Assembly (NCBI GenBank): GCA_016763235.1
Contig: JAESUE010000042.1
Location: 1-5,744, forward strand
DNA length: 5,744 nt
Origin: Pseudomonadales bacterium
GTDB taxonomy: Bacteria > Pseudomonadota > Gammaproteobacteria > Pseudomonadales > UBA3067
Direction: 5' to 3'
Numbering within the stretch: the first letter of the stretch is position 1; each line of letters starts with the position of its first letter. The position numbers and the translations under genes are program-made. The notes under the pieces are model-generated. The model ran no database searches, was not told where the DNA came from, and saw nothing but the letters and a program-made list of their open reading frames with translations. Shown here in pieces: positions 1-5,191 of the stretch.

Positions 1-706
1 GGCGCACTCGCACGTTATGCTGGTTATTGCAGTGTGTAACCCCACTTCCCTCGCATTGTTAACACCTCCTGGCGAGTGGGGAGGAAGTGGTGTCGATATT
101 GCTGTTGGTGAAGGGCAGCCTCTGGGGATTCCCTTGGCTTCAGGTGGCCCTTATTTTGGTTATATGTGCTGTAAAAAGGCAATTGTTCGCCAAATGCCTG
201 GGCGGATTATTGGCCGAACCGTAGATCAAGATGGGCGTGAGGGGTTTGTTTTGACGCTTCAGGCTCGTGAACAGCATATTCGGCGCTCAAAGGCTACATC
301 CAACATCTGTACTAATCAGGGGTGGGCAGTAACTGCTGCAACGATATATATGAGCCTGCTAGGGAATCACGGGCTAAAACAAGTGGCGCTTGCGAGTCAT
401 CAAAATTTACAAAAGTTGAAACAGGTCATTTCTCAGACGGAGGGTGCAGCGTTGCGTTTTTCGACCCCAGGTTTTCATGAATTAGTGGTGAACCTCAACC
501 AGCCCGCCAAGCCGGTCCTAAAAAGAATGGCTGAAGCAGGTGTTTTGGGAGGTTATGAACTAACTGCCGATTACGGATGGGAGAACTCCTTCCTAGTATG
601 TGTCACTGAAACAAAAACCGATGCTGATATTAATTGTTTTACAGACGCTTTGGTCGCTGCAATATCTGAAGGTGTCGCTGAGATCGCTGTGGGGAGTAGG
701 GGGTAA
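1..706 (+). CDS. gcvPA: Glycine dehydrogenase (decarboxylating) subunit 1, 3' part
   Basis: This is the C-terminal part of the alpha-type subunit of the glycine cleavage P-protein. With the beta subunit and PLP it decarboxylates glycine in the cytoplasm and loads the aminomethyl group onto the lipoyl arm of GcvH. The frame is open from base 2, so the gene is cut by the window edge; the ATG at 17 is internal. About 234 residues remain of a family usually near 440-460. Family hallmarks seen are PPGEWG, DIAVGEGQPLGIPLASGGPYFG, RQMPGR, LTLQAREQHIRRSKATSN and the TNQG stretch after it. The end is TAA at 704-706, one base before the gcvPB ATG, so the two are surely co-transcribed and probably translationally coupled. 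No frameshift or internal stop is visible. The split from gcvPB is a real two-gene form, not a broken fused gcvP, because gcvPB has its own start, leader and normal N-terminus. Confidence 0.95.
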   Translation, partial: AHSHVMLVIAVCNPTSLALLTPPGEWGGSGVDIAVGEGQPLGIPLASGGPYFGYMCCKKAIVRQMPGRIIGRTVDQDGREGFVLTLQAREQHIRRSKATSNICTNQGWAVTAATIYMSLLGNHGLKQVALASHQNLQKLKQVISQTEGAALRFSTPGFHELVVNLNQPAKPVLKRMAEAGVLGGYELTADYGWENSFLVCVTETKTDADINCFTDALVAAISEGVAEIAVGSRG

Positions 707-707
707 T

Positions 708-2171
708 ATGTTGATATTTGAATTGAGTCGCGAAGGTCGTCGAGCACCTGCACAGCTTGCACCTATACAAAATAATATTGAATCAGAAATTCCTCAGGCA
801 TTACTGCGAAAGAATGATGCTGAGTTGCCAGAAGTATCAGAAATGCAGGTAGTGCGCCATTACACGCGTTTGTCGAGGAAGAACTTTTCTATCGATACAA
901 ATTTCTATCCGCTTGGTTCTTGTACCATGAAATACAACCCTCGGGGTGCCCATAAAGCGGCCAGCTTGTCGGGTTTTCAACAGCGCCACCCGCTTGCTCC
1001 AGAGAGCCATAGCCAGGGTTTATTGTCATGTTTTTATGATCTGCAGGAAATCCTCAAAAATGTAACCGGCATGAAAGGGGTTTCTCTGACGCCAATGGCA
1101 GGGGCGCAAGGGGAGTTTGCCGGTGTAGCCATGATTCGTGCTTACCATGAAACACGTGGTGACAGTGAGCGCACAGAAATCCTTATTCCCAGCGCAGCGC
1201 ATGGCACTAACCCTGCTACCGCCGTGATGTGTGGTTATAAAGTCAGGGAGATACCCGTTAATAGCGAAGGCGATGTGGATCTAGCGTCTTTGAAGGCAGC
1301 CGTTGGGCCGCAAACTGCCGGTTTGATGATGACGAATCCTTCCACATGCGGTGTGTTCGAGCGCCAAATTGAAGAAATATCGAAAACCGTACACGATGCA
1401 GGGGGCTTGCTGTATTACGATGGAGCAAACCTGAATGCTATTTTAGGTAAGGTGAAACCCGGAGATATGGGTTTCGATGTTCTACATATGAACCTACATA
1501 AAACGTTCGCCACTCCACACGGTGGCGGTGGGCCGGGTGCTGGGCCGATTGGAGTTGGCGAGCGTCTATTGCCCTTTATGCCAACGCCCGTAGTAGGCAT
1601 GGCAGAAAACAAGGGTGAAAAAACATATCGCTGGTTGGATAGAAGCGACATCCCTCAAACCATTGGCCGCCTTTCTACCTTTATGGGTAATGCAGGGGTT
1701 CTCTTACGTGCTTACTTTTATGCCAGAGCTTTAGGGCGTGATGGCATGCATCGTGTCGGTGAATATGCCACACTCAATGCAAACTACATGGCGGTTGAGC
1801 TTGAAAAGGCAGGCTTTCAACTTGCTTACCCAGGTCGACGTGCGACCCATGAATTTATCGTAACATTAAACCGCCAAGCGAAAGAGCTAAATGTGACAGC
1901 AACGGATTTTGCTAAACGCTTACTTGATTACGGTGTTCATGCACCGACTACCTATTTCCCGCTGCTTATTCCGGAGTGCTTGTTGATTGAGCCTACGGAA
2001 ACAGAAACAAAAGCCGAGTTGGATAATTTCATTGCGGCTATGGCGTCTATTCAGAAAGAAGCAGAAACTGATGGTGATTTGGTGCGTGCAGCACCTTACA
2101 CTCAGCCGGTAAACAGGCTTGATGACGTGAAAGCAGCCAGGGAGCTGGATCTTGTCTGGGAAAAGAAATAA
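708..2171 (+). CDS. gcvPB: Glycine dehydrogenase (decarboxylating) subunit 2
   Basis: This is the beta-type, PLP-carrying subunit of glycine decarboxylase, 487 residues, a full length for the family. It acts with GcvPA in the glycine cleavage system, giving CO2 and an aminomethyl-lipoyl H-protein that GcvT then uses to make methylene-tetrahydrofolate. The N-terminus MLIFELSREGRRA, the FYPLGSCTMKYNPR motif near residue 65, SAAHGTNPA, TNPSTCGVFE and the cofactor motif NLHKTFATPHGGGGPG are all present. In that motif the expected Schiff-base lysine is K265 (codon 1500-1502). I chose the ATG at 708 rather than the GTG at 600 because the upstream extension would overlap gcvPA by about 100 bases and is not family sequence. 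A purine-rich ribosome site (GGAGTAGGGGG, 693-703) lies just before it. No clear intrinsic terminator follows; a shortened repeat copy begins 58 bases after the stop. Confidence 0.97.
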   Translation: MLIFELSREGRRAPAQLAPIQNNIESEIPQALLRKNDAELPEVSEMQVVRHYTRLSRKNFSIDTNFYPLGSCTMKYNPRGAHKAASLSGFQQRHPLAPESHSQGLLSCFYDLQEILKNVTGMKGVSLTPMAGAQGEFAGVAMIRAYHETRGDSERTEILIPSAAHGTNPATAVMCGYKVREIPVNSEGDVDLASLKAAVGPQTAGLMMTNPSTCGVFERQIEEISKTVHDAGGLLYYDGANLNAILGKVKPGDMGFDVLHMNLHKTFATPHGGGGPGAGPIGVGERLLPFMPTPVVGMAENKGEKTYRWLDRSDIPQTIGRLSTFMGNAGVLLRAYFYARALGRDGMHRVGEYATLNANYMAVELEKAGFQLAYPGRRATHEFIVTLNRQAKELNVTATDFAKRLLDYGVHAPTTYFPLLIPECLLIEPTETETKAELDNFIAAMASIQKEAETDGDLVRAAPYTQPVNRLDDVKAARELDLVWEKK

Positions 2172-2229
2172 GGGCGGCGGATAAAAGCCTGTGAGGGCTG
2201 GGTTTGTGAACCTCTGAATAAGTCATACG

Positions 2230-2297
2230 GTCACTACTCAGCTCACGCTCAAATTTGAACGCAATCTGAACTCTTACAGAGTTCGCTGAGGTGTTAC
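2230..2297 (+). repeat. Dispersed intergenic repeat, copy 1 (shortened, 68 bp)
   Basis: This is a short member of the repeat family also found at 4101, 5020 and 5625. It matches the two ends of the copy at 5020-5160, with only one substitution over its 68 bases (a T to C in the hairpin loop), but lacks the central 73 bases. The ends are GTCACTACTCAGC and GCTGAGGTGTTAC, which match as imperfect terminal inverted repeats (10 of 13). It carries the hairpin GAACTCT-TAC-AGAGTTC at 2268-2284. It lies between the convergent gcvPB and HDOD genes, where the hairpin could fold in transcripts from either side; that role is an inference. Confidence 0.9.
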
Positions 2298-2336
2298 GTC
2301 TTGGTTTGATCGGAGGTTAAGCTGCTGGTTGCTGGT

Positions 2337-2356
2337 CAATGAGCGGTCGCCCATTG
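2337..2356 (-). other. Stem-loop just after the HDOD stop codon
   Basis: Read on the minus strand, CAATGGGC and GCTCATTG can form an 8-bp stem with one G-U pair and a GACC loop, one base after the HDOD gene's stop. The wobble pair works only in minus-strand RNA; on the plus strand it is an A-C mismatch. No run of T follows, so this is not a classic intrinsic terminator. It may protect the mRNA 3' end or mark a factor-dependent stop. Confidence 0.4.
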
Positions 2357-2357
2357 T

Positions 2358-3218
2358 CTATACGCCTAATTCGAGAATATTCTCTTTAAGTAATTCAAAG
2401 TCATAAACAGTTAGCCCCATGTGCTCCAGAATTTCTTGCCCATAAACTTCCCATTCGACATTTCTTGCCATTTCTCCACCGAGCTTTTTATGGCTTTCGT
2501 TGATTTCCAGGGCTATTTTCAGGATAGCTAATAGCGTTTTTCTGTTGCTGTCGTAATTCTCCCGCCACTGATGAATCGCTTTTAAATTATATTGTTCTGC
2601 AATGAGTTGGCAGATTTCCTCTGGAAGGTGCCATGATTTTGCCGTGTAGTATCCTAAAACCGCATGGTTGGTATTAAAGCGTTCATTTTCAAGGTCGATG
2701 ATGCGTTCGTACTTACCAGAGTATGCCTCTTGAACGACAGTCGGGTAGTCTGCATAACGGGTCATCATTAGTGGCATTCCGCAGGCATGAAAAAGCCCAA
2801 GTAAGTAAGATTCATCCGCAGCTGGGTACCCAGTCTCTTTGGCGACTGTGGCTGAAATCAGCGCCAAGTCCGAGGCATGATCCCAGAAGCGATTCATTTC
2901 AATGATGGTTTGATCACTGAGTTCACTTTTTAGTGAAAGGCCATTTATGATATTGATGACACTGTTTAAGCCCAAAATGGAAACAGCATGCTTCACGGAT
3001 AAAATTTGATTGCTCAAGCCGAAATAAGGTGAGTTTACGACCTTGAGGATAGCGCCGGACATTCCCATATCCCGTTGAATTAACTCTGCAATTCGGGGCA
3101 AACTTGGATCAGGGGAAATCTGCTCCATTGTAATATCCACGAGAATTTGTGGTTGGGGAGGAATTTTTATCCCCTGTAAGCTTTCGTTTAGTTGTTCTGA
3201 TGAAAGAGTTTCAGACAT
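2358..3218 (-). CDS. HDOD-domain signalling protein
   Basis: This is a 286-residue cytoplasmic protein consisting mainly of an HDOD domain (about residues 15-215), a degenerate relative of HD phosphohydrolase domains found in bacterial signalling proteins. Visible hallmarks are IPPQPQIL at 19-26, DMGMSGAILKVVNSPYFG at 50-67, VKHAVSILG at 75-83, FWDHA at 111-115, GLFHACG at 141-147 and HAVLGYYTAKSWHLPEEI at 185-202. In the HD-type position the usual HDIGK-like motif reads HACGM, so the metal-binding aspartate is missing, as in HDOD proteins generally; a catalytic role is unlikely. There is no receiver, GGDEF or EAL domain attached; residues 216-286 are helical-looking and unassigned. The ATG at 3218 is the furthest upstream start in the frame, but no good Shine-Dalgarno precedes it. 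It is 166 bases downstream of rsd on the same strand, probably with its own promoter. Target and partner cannot be inferred. Confidence 0.9.
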   Translation of the reverse strand: MSETLSSEQLNESLQGIKIPPQPQILVDITMEQISPDPSLPRIAELIQRDMGMSGAILKVVNSPYFGLSNQILSVKHAVSILGLNSVINIINGLSLKSELSDQTIIEMNRFWDHASDLALISATVAKETGYPAADESYLLGLFHACGMPLMMTRYADYPTVVQEAYSGKYERIIDLENERFNTNHAVLGYYTAKSWHLPEEICQLIAEQYNLKAIHQWRENYDSNRKTLLAILKIALEINESHKKLGGEMARNVEWEVYGQEILEHMGLTVYDFELLKENILELGV

Positions 3219-3272
3219 GGCGTACAGGTTCGACTAATACATGGTGTAGGGAAAAAGAAAACCTTGCTGTCG

Positions 3273-3302
3273 GCTATAAGCTGCTGATCGCTAGCTCGTC
3301 AC
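3273..3302 (-). promoter_or_regulatory. Weak sigma-70-like promoter candidate for the HDOD gene
   Basis: On the minus strand GTGACG (3302-3297) and TATAGC (3278-3273) are 18 bases apart, each matching 4 of 6 consensus positions. A start near 3266 would give a leader of about 48 bases. The match is modest and this could be chance. Confidence 0.22.
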
Positions 3303-3314
3303 CAAGGTAGGTTC

Positions 3315-3352
3315 GAGCTGCATCATTTTCTGGTGGTGCAGCTCTTCTTTTT
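3315..3352 (+). terminator. Plus-strand intrinsic terminator shape with no plus-strand gene
   Basis: GAGCTGCA (3315-3322) pairs perfectly with TGCAGCTC (3337-3344). In plus-strand RNA the stem extends through U-G, C-G and A-U pairs to 11 bp, and is followed at once by TTCTTTTT (3345-3352). On the minus strand, the direction of both flanking genes, the T tract is absent and the extension is interrupted. The form therefore fits termination of a rightward transcript that I cannot assign to any gene: antisense RNA from the HDOD locus or a small RNA. Confidence 0.55.
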
Positions 3353-3384
3353 GATGACAGGGACAATAATAGCCACTTAAGCGT

Positions 3385-3861
3385 CTAGGCAACTTCTTTG
3401 CTGTTTCGCTTATGCAGGAGGTCAATCAGCTGATCTTCAAGCTCAAGCCTGAGGGCGATTGCCACACCAAGTTTTGATAGATCTTGAGTGAGAGTGGCGA
3501 TGACTTGTACTAGTTGCTCTGGTTCAACGTCGTACTTATCGTTAAATTCCAAAGCTACTTCGGTAGTGATTTCAATTTTTGGGTAGATTTTCTGTATCTG
3601 GCTTTGATCGAGATGAAAAGCCTGAGCTTCAAGCTGAAGCTCTTGGTATATTGCAAAATGACCTTTGGATACGTAGTCAACGAGTTGCTCACAGAAGGCC
3701 TGTAGCTTTCGGTAGCTGGGTGCGCTGGATTTAGTGTAGGCTCTTACACCACTTAAATCGCAGTAGCTGCTGATGAGAGTTTGGCGCTCTCCAAGCCAGT
3801 GTGAGATGTGACAATCTACTGTTTCCCATATTTCGTTTGCTGATTTTTCCAAATTTAACAT
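3385..3861 (-). CDS. rsd: Rsd/AlgQ-family anti-sigma-70 factor
   Basis: This is a 158-residue cytoplasmic protein of the Rsd/AlgQ family, which bind region 4 of the housekeeping sigma factor and lower its use by RNA polymerase, favouring alternative sigma factors; in Pseudomonas aeruginosa the homologue AlgQ also affects alginate and virulence genes. The family core is plain: HWLGERQTLISSYCDLSG at 21-38, LQAFCEQLVDYVSKGHFAIY at 53-72, IYPKIEITTEVALEFNDKYD at 92-111 and LSKLGVAIALRLELEDQLID at 128-147, matching E. coli Rsd in order and length. I chose the ATG at 3861 over a TTG two codons upstream because AAGGA sits 9 bases before the ATG but only 3 before the TTG. It lies downstream of dsbB on the same strand, as algQ does beside the dsbB-like gene in pseudomonads. 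The 432-base gap and a promoter candidate at 3979-4007 suggest separate transcription. algQ is an alternative name. Confidence 0.93.
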   Translation of the reverse strand: MLNLEKSANEIWETVDCHISHWLGERQTLISSYCDLSGVRAYTKSSAPSYRKLQAFCEQLVDYVSKGHFAIYQELQLEAQAFHLDQSQIQKIYPKIEITTEVALEFNDKYDVEPEQLVQVIATLTQDLSKLGVAIALRLELEDQLIDLLHKRNSKEVA

Positions 3862-3978
3862 GACCAATTTTCCTTCTGGTTTGTCTTACCTGTTTTTTGA
3901 GGCTACTACGGCGCTCTTCTTCCTGATTTAAAAAGCAGGAACGTTGTCCTTGGCGGTTACTTGCCAGTACTAGGCTTC

Positions 3979-4007
3979 AAGATAGACAAAAAAAGGCTCG
4001 ACATCAA
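3979..4007 (-). promoter_or_regulatory. Sigma-70-like promoter candidate for rsd
   Basis: On the minus strand TTGATG (4007-4002) and TATCTT (3984-3979) are 17 bases apart, each matching 4 of 6 consensus positions at ideal spacing. A start near 3972 would give a leader of about 110 bases. It supports transcription of rsd separately from dsbB. Confidence 0.4.
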
Positions 4008-4022
4008 AGTAGATTATTTTAT

Positions 4023-4041
4023 AAAAAAAGCTAGAAACTAG
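4023..4041 (-). terminator. Possible weak terminator downstream of dsbB
   Basis: On the minus strand CTAG-TTT-CTAG (4041-4031) is followed by a G/C-starting tract with seven T's (4029-4023). The stem has only 4 bp, so on its own it is weak. Its place, after dsbB and repeat copy 2 and just before the rsd promoter candidate, makes it plausible. Confidence 0.25.
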
Positions 4042-4100
4042 GGATTAGGTAATATGCTGTGCTTATGGGCAGTACAAAGGCTGGGTAATAAAAAAGCCGC

Positions 4101-4248
4101 GTAACTATTTAGCTCACGTCAGCTCACGCTAAAATTCGCGCATAACGGTTAAAAAATAATCATTTATACGTATAAACTCACATTTTTCGCCTTGTTCTGC
4201 TCAAATTTGAATGTAATCTGAACAGCGAACAGAGTTCGCAGGTGTTAC
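4101..4248 (+). repeat. Dispersed intergenic repeat, copy 2 (148 bp)
   Basis: This is a full-length, more diverged family member. It begins GTAACTATTTAGC and ends GGTGTTAC, so the outermost five bases are perfect inverted repeats (GTAAC/GTTAC). It has a 10-bp tandem duplication near its left end (AGCTCACGTC then AGCTCACGCT, 4111-4130), which explains its extra length. It carries TTTATACGTATAAA, a perfect 14-bp palindrome (4163-4176), and the word CTCAAATTTGAA. The 3' hairpin is GCGAAC-AGA-GTTCGC (4225-4239), different in sequence from copies 1 and 3. The TGATCA palindrome of the other copies is changed to TAATCA. It begins 46 bases beyond the dsbB stop. Confidence 0.92.
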
Positions 4249-4293
4249 AAGGCATTTAAAGCGGATTTTTTAAAATCTCCAAGTCAAGTGCAG

Positions 4294-4812
4294 CTATAGA
4301 GCGGCCTCTTTCAAGTGGCATACTTTAGTGTAAAAAAACTGAAATACAGCGAAAAGGATAAAAGAGGCAAACACAAGCAGGGTAGCTTCTGGCAACGTAA
4401 GCCCAAGGAACTTCCAGCTGATTGACGCACACTCTCCCGAGCCGTTAAAAACAATTTGAAATACGTCTACCATCGGAAAGGCCTCGAGAAGGTAATTCAG
4501 CCCTGGCCCGCAGGCAGGCACTTCATCAGGTGGGAGGTGCTGTAACCAAGAGTGCCTAGCAGCAATGGCAACTCCTGTGCCCGAAGCGATGATTGCGAGT
4601 ACAGAATAAATGCGTTGCCCTATCATCTTGGGGTTATGAACAAATGCAGCAAGAAATATAAGGGCTGTTGCGATCATCGCTACCCGCTGGAATACACAGA
4701 GTGGGCAGGGCTCTAGTCCATCGACATGCTCAAGGTAAAGAGCAAACGCCATTGCCCCTACTGCGGCAAAAAATGCGAGACAATTACAGGAACGGCAGCT
4801 TGGAGCTTTCAT
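4294..4812 (-). CDS. dsbB: Disulfide bond formation protein DsbB
   Basis: This is an inner-membrane quinone reductase-type protein that reoxidises DsbA and passes electrons to ubiquinone or menaquinone, driving disulfide formation in the periplasm. It has 172 residues, the usual length, and four hydrophobic segments at about 12-30, 44-60, 67-86 and 142-161. Both periplasmic cysteine pairs are present: C36-P-L-C39 with the following FQR (R43 in the quinone-site position), and C101 (PACGPG) with C128 (GECA). SWKFLGLTLPEATLL before the last segment is typical of the family. The start is well supported: AGAGGA lies 6-7 bases before the ATG. An odd point is a small cysteine cluster, CRSCNC, at residues 6-11 on the predicted cytoplasmic N-terminus. 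It is divergent from the fliL-like gene and upstream of rsd on the same strand. A Pseudomonas-type DsbB paralogue (DsbH) is an equally acceptable name. Confidence 0.95.
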   Translation of the reverse strand: MKAPSCRSCNCLAFFAAVGAMAFALYLEHVDGLEPCPLCVFQRVAMIATALIFLAAFVHNPKMIGQRIYSVLAIIASGTGVAIAARHSWLQHLPPDEVPACGPGLNYLLEAFPMVDVFQIVFNGSGECASISWKFLGLTLPEATLLVFASFILFAVFQFFYTKVCHLKEAAL

Positions 4813-4898
4813 TTTCTATCCTCTTCTAATATTTATTACTCTAGGTTTATCAAGGGTATGAACTTTTTGTAATCCAACTGGGTAATCATGAGGTTATG

Positions 4899-4927
4899 AC
4901 ATTAAAATAATTTTAACACAGTGACAA
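4899..4927 (-). promoter_or_regulatory. Sigma-70-like promoter candidate for dsbB
   Basis: On the minus strand TTGTCA (4927-4922, 5 of 6 matches) stands 17 bases from TAATGT (4904-4899, 3 of 6). A start near 4892 would give a leader of about 80 bases to the dsbB ATG. The -10 match is weak. Confidence 0.32.
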
Positions 4928-4956
4928 GGCTTCTAATTTCCTAAGTGTAAGGAAGG

Positions 4957-4984
4957 TTGCTGTAATTGTAACTATGCTTATAGT
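4957..4984 (+). promoter_or_regulatory. Sigma-70-like promoter candidate for the fliL-like gene
   Basis: TTGCTG (4957-4962) is 16 bases before TATAGT (4979-4984), which matches 5 of 6 of the -10 consensus; the -35 matches only 3 of 6. If used, the transcript would start near 4991 and carry the whole of repeat copy 3 in its roughly 200-base leader. Confidence 0.35.
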
Positions 4985-5019
4985 TCATCGGCCTGCATGA
5001 GGTCAGGGTTTGTCTCGTT

Positions 5020-5160
5020 GTCACTACTCAGCTCACGCTCAAGTTCATGCATAATGGCGTTAAAAAATGATCATTTATAGGTATAAACTTACATTTTTCG
5101 CCTTGTTTTGCTCAAATTTGAACGCAATCTGAACTCTTATAGAGTTCGCTGAGGTGTTAC
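5020..5160 (+). repeat. Dispersed intergenic repeat, copy 3 (141 bp, full length)
   Basis: This is the best reference copy. It runs from GTCACTACTCAGC to GCTGAGGTGTTAC, which are imperfect inverted ends (10 of 13). In order it holds: a first GCTCAA word (5037-5042); AAATGATCATTT, a perfect 12-bp palindrome (5065-5076); TTTATA-GG-TATAAA (5074-5087), overlapping it; a second GCTCAA within the TCAAATTTGA palindrome (from 5110); and a 7-bp hairpin GAACTCT-TAT-AGAGTTC (5131-5147). It matches copy 4 at 97 of 109 ungapped positions. It ends only 31 bases before the start codon of the fliL-like gene. Confidence 0.95.
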
Positions 5161-5191
5161 GTTTCATTTGGAGTGCCAGTTGGGGATTAAT

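Larger units (their letters stand above)
3868..4293. other. Gene-free gap between rsd and dsbB
   Basis: No reading frame here has protein-like sequence. From right to left along the minus-strand transcripts it holds: an AT-only inverted repeat GATTTT-TT-AAAATC (4264-4277) 17 bases after the dsbB stop; repeat copy 2 (4101-4248); a short CTAG-TTT-CTAG hairpin followed by seven T's (4023-4041); a promoter candidate for rsd (3979-4007); and an untranslated leader of about 110 bases up to the rsd ribosome site. The last 100 bases show nothing further that I recognise. Confidence 0.7.
4813..5191. other. Divergent gap between dsbB and the fliL-like gene
   Basis: This stretch of 379 bases has no credible gene. 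It holds a minus-strand promoter candidate for dsbB (4899-4927), a plus-strand promoter candidate (4957-4984) and repeat copy 3 (5020-5160). Between these are AT-rich bases with no structure I recognise. The two promoter candidates are about 30 bases apart and face away from each other. Confidence 0.7.

Noticed and set aside
600..707. N-terminal extension of gcvPB from a GTG at 600
   Set aside because: It overlaps the end of gcvPA in another frame, lacks family similarity, and the ATG at 708 has a ribosome site and the normal GcvPB N-terminus.
700..712. gcvPA/gcvPB as a frameshifted fused gcvP
   Set aside because: Both proteins have normal ends for the two-subunit family, with a proper stop, ribosome site and start between them.
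571..762. Minus-strand open frame across the gcvPA-gcvPB junction
   Set aside because: It is antisense to two well-supported genes, with no ribosome site or family features seen.
1415..1651. Minus-strand open frame of 78 codons inside gcvPB
   Set aside because: It lies wholly antisense to a strongly conserved gene, over the PLP motif, and has no recognisable protein features.
2723..2905. Plus-strand open frame of 60 codons inside the HDOD gene
   Set aside because: It is antisense to a well-supported gene, with low-complexity, basic, unrecognisable sequence.
3240..3330. tRNA-like gene suggested by GGTTCGAG near 3310
   Set aside because: The T-arm-like stem has only 4 bp with a wobble, and no D-arm, anticodon arm or acceptor pairing can be formed.
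3514..3705. Plus-strand open frame of 63 codons inside rsd
   Set aside because: Its hydrophobic look is the shadow of the charged helices of Rsd on the other strand.
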